Assembly (NCBI RefSeq): GCF_000317575.1
Contig: NC_019765.1
Location: 1-64,000, forward strand
Direction of reading: 5' to 3'
Origin: Stanieria cyanosphaera PCC 7437
GTDB taxonomy: Bacteria; Cyanobacteriota; Cyanobacteriia; Cyanobacteriales; Xenococcaceae
Length of the DNA: 64,000 nucleotides
Of this stretch, positions 24,499-31,956 are shown piece after piece. The position numbers were made by a program, and so were the translations under genes. Under the pieces are notes generated by a model. That model was not told the DNA's origin, ran no database searches, and saw only the letters and a program-made list of their open reading frames with translations. The first letter of the stretch is position 1. The number at the start of each line of letters is the position of its first letter.

Positions 24499-24537
24499 GC
24501 CGTATAAACTGATGAGGAAACCCAATCAGACAGGCAC
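24499..24537 (-). ncRNA. Structured leader element (copy B) in front of parA
   Basis: GCCGTATAAA, a hairpin CTGAT...ATCAG, then ACAGGCACTC: the same order as copy A at 22332-22374 but with a different, shorter hairpin. It lies 50-90 bases upstream of the parA start, as copy A lies upstream of the RHH gene. Different stem sequences with conserved flanks suggest a conserved RNA shape. Confidence 0.4.
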
Positions 24538-24582
24538 TCCGCAAGAGCAAGTCCCGCTTCAGCCTTCTTTATAGCCTCATGA

Positions 24583-24931
24583 TTTCTAGATGTCTATTGG
24601 TTTTGTTTTCTCGATAACTAAATATACAGAAATTAATATATGTAGATATCTATATACAAAGATGTCGGTGTTTCAAAGTTTCTAGATACATTGAATACTG
24701 GGTATCTAGATATAAAGATATCTAGACTTATTGATTTTTAGAAACAAAAGTATCTTGATATCGAGAAACCTTGCTTTGTAATAGCTACTGACATTAGTGA
24801 ATCTAAATGTTTTGACAAGTAGATATCTTGACATCCTGATATCTATACTTCATTAATCAAAAGTATCAATAATTCTATACTTTCGAGGCTCTATTTTTTT
24901 TCCAAAAATAAATAATTGATATCTAGATATA
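24583..24931. repeat. Partition or origin iterons (TATCTAGATAT-like)
   Basis: The 541-bp gap between parA and the ThiF gene is about 75% AT and carries about eight related palindromic units: TTCTAGATGTC (about 24583), GTAGATATCTATAT (24642), TTCTAGATAC (24680), GTATCTAGATATAAAGA and TATCTAGAC (24702-24727), GTATCTTGATATCGAG (24750), GTAGATATCTTGACATC and GATATCTATAC (24819-24849), GATATCTAGATAT (24918-24930). One more copy, GTATCTAGATATCTAC, stands at about 21659 near the RHH gene. Position upstream of parA fits a centromere; a replication origin is also possible. Confidence 0.6.
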
Positions 24932-24987
24932 AAAAATAAGCTTTCTATTTATGTTTTAGGATTTAATACTTATCCCTATCGGGATTT

Positions 24988-25920
24988 GTGAATGAAGCAG
25001 TCTTTTTCTCAAAGGCTTTATTTGCTTCTAAACTATTCGTCACATTCATTCATATGCACCTCGCTCGTTCGATTCTCAATGCCAGGCACATCATACTTCC
25101 CGTTTACCAACAGATAGAATTTTACCTAGTCGGCTGTGGGGGAACTGGTAGTTGGCTTGCACCCAGCCTTTGTCGCCTAGCCAGATATCTAACTCAACGA
25201 GGTAAAAACACCACCTTAATATTTATCGATCCCGATACTGTAGAAGAGAAAAACGTCCTGCGCCAAAACTTCTGCGATGCTGAAATTGGGTTGAGTAAAG
25301 CTCAAACTCTGGCATTAAGATATAGCTTGAGTTGGGGGGTCGACATTGAAGGCTTGCCCGATTCATTTAATCCCGAAATAGTTGCTAGAGACTACTATCA
25401 AAGAGAACACAAACTCAAAATTATAATCGGTTGCGTAGATAATGCTAATGCTCGTCAATCAATTGCTCGTGCTTTATCTCAGTATCAATCTTGGCATACC
25501 AGAAATGTCGCTAGCGAACTTTGGTGGCTTGATTGTGGCAACCATTCCCATAGCGGACAAGTATTAATTGGCTCTCATCTATCGCCAGAACTCGATACCT
25601 ACCAATTTCATCAGTTGGGATGTATTAAATTACCCGCACCCTGCTTGCAACACCCCGAACTATTAGAACCCAAACCAGAAGAATTATCTCAGACTAATAT
25701 TTCTTGTGCCGAACTCGAGCTACTCAATACTCAAAGTCTAACGATCAATCAACGAATGGCAGCAGAAGCAGCTAGTTATCTAATTCAGTTGATAACTGGT
25801 AAATTAAATCGCCTGGCAACTTATCTAGATTTAAATAGTGGTTTCACTACTTCTACTTTCATTACCGAAGAAGCAATAGCCAAAATAATTAATCATGCTA
25901 AAGCTCTTGCCAAAAATTAG
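24988..25920 (+). CDS. ThiF/E1-like adenylyltransferase, PRTRC-type
   Basis: 310 residues from GTG 24988, or 288 from ATG 25054 (MHLARSILNARHI), the more likely start because the first 22 residues look non-conserved. Rossmann ATP site VGCGGTGSW, then LIFIDPDTVEEKNVLRQNF (Asp and Arg of the adenylation site), SKAQTL lysine and IIGCVDNANARQS. This is the E1-like ThiF fold, which activates the C-terminus of a ubiquitin-like protein. It would partner the protein B homologue at 20.9 kb. A candidate thiol is in KLPAPCLQHP or ISCAELE. Between the two lie parA and its partner, as PRTRC cassettes are typically linked with ParB-like genes. Confidence 0.87.
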   Translation: MNEAVFFSKALFASKLFVTFIHMHLARSILNARHIILPVYQQIEFYLVGCGGTGSWLAPSLCRLARYLTQRGKNTTLIFIDPDTVEEKNVLRQNFCDAEIGLSKAQTLALRYSLSWGVDIEGLPDSFNPEIVARDYYQREHKLKIIIGCVDNANARQSIARALSQYQSWHTRNVASELWWLDCGNHSHSGQVLIGSHLSPELDTYQFHQLGCIKLPAPCLQHPELLEPKPEELSQTNISCAELELLNTQSLTINQRMAAEAASYLIQLITGKLNRLATYLDLNSGFTTSTFITEEAIAKIINHAKALAKN

Positions 25921-26134
25921 GCTCGTCCAAATCCTCTTTCGTTACTCCATAAGTGCTATTTTTCTCTTCATTTGAATAGTCTACTTCGATGTCATATTCG
26001 TCTATCAATCCCGTATCTGTATAAAATTCCATCAAACTATGATGAACTTTAATTTTCTCCCTCGATTGTTTTTTAAGGAGCTGTTTATCATTCAATGAAT
26101 TGCCACAATTGGTGTTAGTTACTTTCTCTTTCAT
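25898..26134 (-). CDS. Small acidic hypothetical protein
   Basis: 78 residues, unknown family. A polar N-terminus rich in Asn and Lys and an acidic C-terminus (IDEYDIEVDYSNEEKN, EDLDEPNFWQEL). It overlaps the ThiF gene tail to tail by 23 bp. Acidic tails of this kind occur in antitoxins and anti-restriction proteins, but nothing specific supports that here. It could be a chance frame. Confidence 0.4.
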   Translation of the reverse strand: MKEKVTNTNCGNSLNDKQLLKKQSREKIKVHHSLMEFYTDTGLIDEYDIEVDYSNEEKNSTYGVTKEDLDEPNFWQEL

Positions 26135-26300
26135 AAGCTCTATTTTAGTTTTTCTATTTACTTTTATTTGGCAGATTATACGGGATTTAGGGTTAGCTGT
26201 ATTTAATCCATTTAGATAATTTTATTAGTTACTTTGACTCATTCAAAAAGACTAACTCAGAAGTCATCCTATCGGATTTTTTTTTAGGAGAAAAAAAATT

Positions 26301-26330
26301 ATGATTGGCGCAGGAGTTGTAAAAGGATGA
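26301..26330 (+). CDS. Nine-codon leader ORF coupled to the polymerase-like gene
   Basis: ATG at 26301 follows a good ribosome site (TAGGAG, 26285-26290) and encodes MIGAGVVKG before a TGA (26328-26330) that overlaps the next ATG as ATGA. AAAAGG lies within its last codons and serves the downstream start. This looks like translational coupling through a short leader. Confidence 0.45.
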   Translation: MIGAGVVKG

Positions 26331-29300
26331 GCCATAATCAAAATAACCAAAATAGCTCGGTGACAGAAACAGGACTAAAAATACCAGTAATCGATCTGAG
26401 TTTAGCCGAGTCGGGTAGATATTTATCCGAGCCAGAAAATATTACTGATTCTCTATTGGAATTACTCGGTGAATCAAATGATTTATCTTCTTTAGTCATT
26501 GTCAAACTCGAGCGAGACCGGGGCAAACAATTACAATTTGAAGACCCGAAATTAGCCGAACAAATCTACTTAAATCAGTTAGATAAAGTTGATTTTGGTG
26601 ACAATATTAAACGCGGTATTATTTTTAGTTCTGGTAAAAGCGTCTACTTCGGCAATAAAGAATTAATTGACAACATTCGCGAGCAATTTTTCAAAACTCA
26701 ACCAGACCACTGCTGTCGCTATGGTTCATTATTGGTCAGTTCTTGCTTACAAGGAGCGGTTTTATTTGATAGTAGCAAGGATAATTCTCCTATTAAACTT
26801 AAAATAGTTGATTCTCAAAGCAACAACCCAAAAGAAAGAGAAGCAGCAGCAGATTTCTTTACGGGCGACTGTCACGGTAAGATATCCCCCCACTTGGCTG
26901 AAGAGGTTGGTGCTAAAAGCAAACGACCGTTTCAGTTTAGAATGGCGTGGATGACTGGATGGAATCAAAATGAAACCAAAAACTCTACCCCTAAAACCAG
27001 TTTTTTGGCTAAAGGAACATTTCTGCCCAATCGCACTCTAACAGAAGCTCGCGGGTATGATATCATTTTAGACCGCAGTTCGATTAAAGGCATTGCTAAA
27101 GATAAACTGAGCGAACTCATTCCCTGCGGAGATTATCAACTTCCCAAAATGGCACTGGGTAATCGAGCTAATGCCGAACTACAGAAATACGATAATTCCT
27201 GGCAATTTAGCATTTGGTTTTCAAAAAGTGCGATCGCTTCTGACCTCGTACCCGCTACCAAAGCCGAGGCTCAAAGATTGGCGCAAATTCAATCTAACCC
27301 CCTCAAACTCAATCGCTACATAGTCGAACAACATGATAAAAAAGCTAGTTTTATTCAAACCGATGATGATGCGGTGAGTGTGGAGGGGAGTGAAGACGAG
27401 CGAGAAGCCAAAGAATCGAGATTGGTTTCCCTATTGCGCCAAGATAATAAAGGATTACTAACGGGTTATCCCAAGCTAGTTGAGTTTCAACGCTCTCAAT
27501 TGAGGAAGATTTGGCTCAATCTGGCAATTAAAGGGGCATTACACCACGACAGTGCCATGGCTCAACCATGCGATAACCTCAAACCAGGAACGATTGTCGC
27601 TCCCCACTTAGAAAACGGTACGGAAGTAATCGTTACCCGCTATCCCATAGTCAGTAAAGATAACATCCGTCGCTACACAGTAGACAATCATCAACCTGCT
27701 GCCCAGTCGTTATTAAACTATCGCAGTTGCGTATTTATTCGCTCGGATCAGGCAATGCAGCACCATCAATGCGACTTTGATGGCGACCAATTGATCGTAA
27801 CTCCAACTTCTCGTTTTCCCCAAATTTCCCAGGAAATTCGTCGAGCTAACGAACCTTCCGAGTATCCATCAGTAGTTAAACGAGAGAAAACCAATTACGG
27901 CAAGCCCAAATATACTAATCTCAAACAAATAGCGGCAGCTATCAAACAAAACAGTATTGGTTATGTGGCTACTCTAATAGGCAGAGTACAATCTTCATCT
28001 AACCCCTATCAAAAGCAGTCGCGACGGGAAAAATTTGAATCTGCCAAAGTCAAACTGTTAGGTAAACTATTCGACGCGCTGCAAATAGAAGTGGATTCTC
28101 CTAAAAGTGCAGCTCGCTATCAAGATCGTCATGGGGATATCATTGCCCGTACTAAAAACTGGGTCGAAAATTTCCCCAGTCCCTTATTCGATTATAAGAA
28201 AGACGAACGAGTCTACAAAACAAGCTGCTTGCCCACTTCAACCGACAACAATATCGATTGTATTGCCGAGCGTGCTGTCAATCCCCAGTGGAGTCGAACC
28301 AGGATTAAGAGTTTGGAACTAGACCGCTTTAGCTTTCTCTTTGATGAGCCAAATGATAAACAAGATTTGAAGTATTGGGAGCAGGTATGTCTGCCTAAAG
28401 CGGAAGAAATCAAACAGCGATATCGCGATCGCTCCAGGGAAATACATCAGGCAAATAAGGACGATCCAGAACGGAAAAAACAGGAATTCGCTCAACTGTA
28501 TGAAGACTTGAGAGCTATAGTTGATGAAGAGTTTCCCAATGCCGAGGAGCGGATGTTGGCTGCTAGTGCCATGTGGAAGCTGGAGACAAACAATAAAAGT
28601 TTAAAGAATCATATCGCTGAATGTAAGAAACTTGCCTGTCGTTTGAATTCTACGATTGAGTTAGTTAAAGAACATCGATTTAATAGCTCGTTAGAACCTC
28701 AAAACACTTGGGTTGTCAGCGTTCCTTTTGTCCGTCGGGATAATTCCCATAATAATAGCGATGTAGTCAACAATAGCAAAAATAACTCCTACAGACCACT
28801 CGCAGCAGAGTTTAAGGCATATCTCGACAAACAAGGAGCAAGCTATGAGGCAACCGTCAACTCGGATTTACCCTTGATTGATTTTGCCCTCATCGATCCC
28901 CAACCCGAACTAATTAAAAATCTACAGGCTAAGTTGGGTAATAATGATAACGATCGCTTTGTTTGGCAAGAACACAATTTAACTACCTATAAAGGAGATA
29001 CCGTTCCTCTTCAGATCGTTCCGCCCAAAGATTATACTTGGGTAGAAATGAATGAAGAAAATCTTGCCAAAGGCAGCTTGATACTGAATTTATTTGCTGC
29101 GGAAATTTGTCAGAGATTAGAGGAATATCAATTTACCTCATTTAAGTTAATTGGCGCGAAACATAACGATTACAGTCAAGTTGATTTTAGCGATAAGCGT
29201 TTACAGAATAAAGAGTTTGAGTTTGTCGTTGGCAAATATAACAATCCCAATGATTACCGCCACGGACAGCCGATGGTGCAGTTAAAGAGCAAGGATTTAG

Positions 29301-29977
29301 CCATGTTTGAGCCTCAATCTCCCAGATTACCTGTCGGTTCTACTTTTACTGCCAGTATCGAACAGAGTAAAGGTGCGTTGATTCTTCATGTCAAACCCGA
29401 ATCGGTTCGGCTTCCTGAAAGTGAACTGCAAAAGCAGGGGAAGAAGACAACAAAAGCTCAACAGAAAAGACTCAAGCGTAAATTTTATTTAGATACTCCC
29501 TCACAATTACCAATGGATAAAGAAGTAAATGGCAATACTCAAGCCAAGAAAAAACGGAATTTTTGTTTAAATATCGAAATACCCAAATCAACAGCAGAAA
29601 CAGAACGAGAACCAGAGCCAAATCGAACTCTTACTCAACCAACTATCAAACAATTATTATCTCAAGATGCTTCGATTGTTCTGCATCAAAGTATTAAAAG
29701 TCAGCATCAAAAAACGGGTGAAAACCAACTCAAAATTGATAGTAAGGGAGAATGGACTGCCACTATTCGAGGTCATAATTGTAAGGTTTGCGACCGTCAT
29801 AAAAAAATAGTTTTTCAGTCTAATTTAGCTACAGACAAAATCGATAAACCTCTATCAGAAGCCAATGCCGAGCGATTTTTCAAGATGTGCGAACAGGAAA
29901 CTAAAAAGGAGAGTTTAAATCCCCAAAAAAGTAATCGAATTAAACGTAAAAATAAGCAAGAACAATTATCTATTTAA
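26327..29977 (+). CDS. Double-psi beta-barrel RNA polymerase-like protein (RdRP/QDE-1/YonO class)
   Basis: 1,216 residues. The central part contains CDFDGDQLIVTP (C482, D483, D485, D487), the metal-binding DxDGD motif of DNA-directed RNA polymerase beta' subunits and of RdRP/QDE-1 and YonO-type single-chain polymerases. About 45 residues before it stands GTEVIVTRYPIVSKDNIRR (RYP at 438-440), matching the V-V-(K/R)-(N/Y)-P...(D)(I/V)R strand that precedes DxDGD in RdRPs, then LNYRSCVFIR where RdRPs have a hydrophobic CVVF-like strand. Upstream, GALHHDSAMAQPCDNLKPGTIV resembles their G..D....L..G segment. The C-terminus (1035-1216) is basic, with CKVC near 1160. Possible roles are plasmid transcription or priming. 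The assignment is mine from motifs, unverified by search. Confidence 0.7.
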   Translation: MSHNQNNQNSSVTETGLKIPVIDLSLAESGRYLSEPENITDSLLELLGESNDLSSLVIVKLERDRGKQLQFEDPKLAEQIYLNQLDKVDFGDNIKRGIIFSSGKSVYFGNKELIDNIREQFFKTQPDHCCRYGSLLVSSCLQGAVLFDSSKDNSPIKLKIVDSQSNNPKEREAAADFFTGDCHGKISPHLAEEVGAKSKRPFQFRMAWMTGWNQNETKNSTPKTSFLAKGTFLPNRTLTEARGYDIILDRSSIKGIAKDKLSELIPCGDYQLPKMALGNRANAELQKYDNSWQFSIWFSKSAIASDLVPATKAEAQRLAQIQSNPLKLNRYIVEQHDKKASFIQTDDDAVSVEGSEDEREAKESRLVSLLRQDNKGLLTGYPKLVEFQRSQLRKIWLNLAIKGALHHDSAMAQPCDNLKPGTIVAPHLENGTEVIVTRYPIVSKDNIRRYTVDNHQPAAQSLLNYRSCVFIRSDQAMQHHQCDFDGDQLIVTPTSRFPQISQEIRRANEPSEYPSVVKREKTNYGKPKYTNLKQIAAAIKQNSIGYVATLIGRVQSSSNPYQKQSRREKFESAKVKLLGKLFDALQIEVDSPKSAARYQDRHGDIIARTKNWVENFPSPLFDYKKDERVYKTSCLPTSTDNNIDCIAERAVNPQWSRTRIKSLELDRFSFLFDEPNDKQDLKYWEQVCLPKAEEIKQRYRDRSREIHQANKDDPERKKQEFAQLYEDLRAIVDEEFPNAEERMLAASAMWKLETNNKSLKNHIAECKKLACRLNSTIELVKEHRFNSSLEPQNTWVVSVPFVRRDNSHNNSDVVNNSKNNSYRPLAAEFKAYLDKQGASYEATVNSDLPLIDFALIDPQPELIKNLQAKLGNNDNDRFVWQEHNLTTYKGDTVPLQIVPPKDYTWVEMNEENLAKGSLILNLFAAEICQRLEEYQFTSFKLIGAKHNDYSQVDFSDKRLQNKEFEFVVGKYNNPNDYRHGQPMVQLKSKDLAMFEPQSPRLPVGSTFTASIEQSKGALILHVKPESVRLPESELQKQGKKTTKAQQKRLKRKFYLDTPSQLPMDKEVNGNTQAKKKRNFCLNIEIPKSTAETEREPEPNRTLTQPTIKQLLSQDASIVLHQSIKSQHQKTGENQLKIDSKGEWTATIRGHNCKVCDRHKKIVFQSNLATDKIDKPLSEANAERFFKMCEQETKKESLNPQKSNRIKRKNKQEQLSI

Positions 29978-30093
29978 TTTCAGATTGCCAAGTTTTTTCA
30001 AAAATCCCAACTAAAGGTAAAAGGACTTTCAATTAGCTTTTTCCTTTTACCAACTCCTAGCTTTTCATTCATTTTATTACCTCTTATTAAATT

Positions 30094-31926
30094 ATGAATT
30101 CTTCAAATAAAGTTAAGTTTATTACTGCAAGCGATCGCCAAGGAGAGGTGATTTTAAAATACCTCAATAAAACTTGTCAGCAGGCTCTTAATTATTGTCA
30201 AAAAAATAATCTTCAATCCTATGAAGACTTTGCTCGGACAATCAAAATAATTGGCGATAAAAATGCCGAAGCAAAGGGCGAGCATTTAGCAATTAGAGTG
30301 GGAATTAAAGAAAACGATCTAGTACTAAGTTTGGCGAATCGACCGCAGTTGGGTACTACTAAATCAATTAAAATGCTAGAGCATTTAGGCAGTGAAGAAA
30401 AATATCAATTTACCCGCTCGACTGTTGAAGAATTATTACAGAAAAAAGAAGCTAAAGAAAGCGATCGATTAAATTCGCAGGAGTTGTCAGATTTTTCAAA
30501 TTCTTTTGCTAATGAAACTGAATTAATTGAAAGAGGTAAAAAGAATAGTCGTTTAGATGTTGTCGATTTAATTGAAGATCGATCTACTTCAGCTTCTACA
30601 GAAGTTCCAGATGATTTATTATTTGAAACAGCAGAATCAAGAAGTAAACTAGAGGGGATAGACGGGCGACACAAGCCCCTGGGTTTGACCCAGGGGACGC
30701 GCCCTCACGATCCTGTAAATGAACTTTTAAATGATTCGAGTGAAGATATAAAAACTCAGAGTAATGATAAGAGTTTATCAGATGATAAGAAACAAAAACA
30801 GCAATCAAAAACTAAACAAATTCAACCAGATGTAGTTATTAAAAAGACTAAAAAAAGCCAATCCAAATCGTCAATTGCCGACCGTGCTAGTAAAACTTTA
30901 ATGGCTTTAGGCAGCAAAGCCGATACTTACACCCAAGATACCGATGGGATGACAGTAATGGCAGCTAGTTTAAAAATGGGTGCTGTGGGGATAGCTTTTG
31001 CCAATAAATTGCTAGAAAAACGCGAAGAGAGAAAGTTAAAAGCGACTATTGACAAGATTTTAGCTGTCCAAGAAAGAACCAGTCAACTTGTCGAGCGATC
31101 CCAGTCTCTCAAACAGCAAGCAGATAAACCAGAAGTAGAGAGCGAACTGGATTTAGATGAAGATGTCAAGATTGAATCAAATAATGAATTGGATGTAGAT
31201 GAAGATCTCGACTTGGATGATGAATTGGATTTAGAAAGCGATATTACCGAGCAATTAGGCAAGGCGGTTAAAACTATTGATCGCCAGTTAATGGATGTCG
31301 ATCCAGATATCTCCGCCGAACCAATCGTCATCGATCGCGCTGCTGATTTTTACCAACAGTTAGAACAAATTAATGCTGCTTTAGATCGATTAGAACAGAA
31401 ATTAGATTTATTAGAAAAGAGAATCGAACATCTGGAACAATTGCTAGACAAGCAGGAAGAAAAAGATGATGTTGAATTAGATTCAGAAGCCGATTTAGTT
31501 TCCGATCTTTGGGATGAAGACGAACAAAATCAAGTGGATGAAAAAGCAGAAGATTTGGATACTCAGCTAGTTAATGTCTTGCTGGATGTTAGCGAGAAAT
31601 ACAAGCAAATTAACCCCAATTCAAAGTCAGAAATTCTTATTGGCGATCGCTGTAGGTTGTGTTGCGATCGCGCTGACGAGAAGAAAATTATTACTATTGA
31701 AGAACGAGATAATGATGAAGTTTTAGAAATTTTTAAGGCGACGATAAATAAAGATGAGTTTGTAATCGACAAGGATGAATTAGATGAAGAGGAAAAGCAG
31801 GCTATTGTGGAAAGTTTTAGCCAGAAGCTAGAAGAAATTAATGATTATTTGGATAAACAGCAAAAACAAAGTCAGTCAAATGTTAAACAAGAAAAAAAAC
31901 AGAAAGAAATAGCGATAATTGATTAG
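30094..31926 (+). CDS. Large acidic coiled-coil protein, unknown function
   Basis: 610 residues, family not recognised. Residues 1-110 form a small ordered domain (FITASDRQGEVILKYLNKTCQQALNYC); then a long disordered part with an inserted palindrome (about 190-205), a helical segment (about 270-350), an Asp/Glu-rich stretch (ELDLDEDVKIES..., 345-385), a coiled coil (QINAALDRLEQKLDLLEKRIEHLEQLLDKQ, about 425-455) and an ordered acidic C-terminal part with DRCRLCCDRAD. It follows the polymerase-like gene by 116 bp on the same strand and may be its partner. Acidic tracts could mimic DNA. Confidence 0.6.
   Translation: MNSSNKVKFITASDRQGEVILKYLNKTCQQALNYCQKNNLQSYEDFARTIKIIGDKNAEAKGEHLAIRVGIKENDLVLSLANRPQLGTTKSIKMLEHLGSEEKYQFTRSTVEELLQKKEAKESDRLNSQELSDFSNSFANETELIERGKKNSRLDVVDLIEDRSTSASTEVPDDLLFETAESRSKLEGIDGRHKPLGLTQGTRPHDPVNELLNDSSEDIKTQSNDKSLSDDKKQKQQSKTKQIQPDVVIKKTKKSQSKSSIADRASKTLMALGSKADTYTQDTDGMTVMAASLKMGAVGIAFANKLLEKREERKLKATIDKILAVQERTSQLVERSQSLKQQADKPEVESELDLDEDVKIESNNELDVDEDLDLDDELDLESDITEQLGKAVKTIDRQLMDVDPDISAEPIVIDRAADFYQQLEQINAALDRLEQKLDLLEKRIEHLEQLLDKQEEKDDVELDSEADLVSDLWDEDEQNQVDEKAEDLDTQLVNVLLDVSEKYKQINPNSKSEILIGDRCRLCCDRADEKKIITIEERDNDEVLEIFKATINKDEFVIDKDELDEEEKQAIVESFSQKLEEINDYLDKQQKQSQSNVKQEKKQKEIAIID
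30664..30704. repeat. Palindromic repeat inserted in frame in the 610-residue gene
   Basis: GGGCG (30664-30668) pairs with CGCCC (30700-30704), enclosing a perfect hairpin CCCCTGGG-TTTGA-CCCAGGGG (30676-30696). It is far more GC-rich than its surroundings and adds residues of the kind DGRHKPLGLTQGTRPHD in a disordered region without breaking the frame. Confidence 0.7.
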
Positions 31927-31956
31927 TAAATTTTGAAACTTATTCGCTAACCATAA

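Noticed and set aside
24509-24521. CTGATGAGGAAAC looks like the two core pieces of a hammerhead ribozyme
   Set aside because: A hammerhead needs stem II between CTGATGA and GAAA; here they are directly joined. The bases are instead part of a hairpin (CTGAT...ATCAG).
30596-30808. 70-residue minus-strand frame
   Set aside because: Antisense of the acidic gene, including the inserted palindrome.
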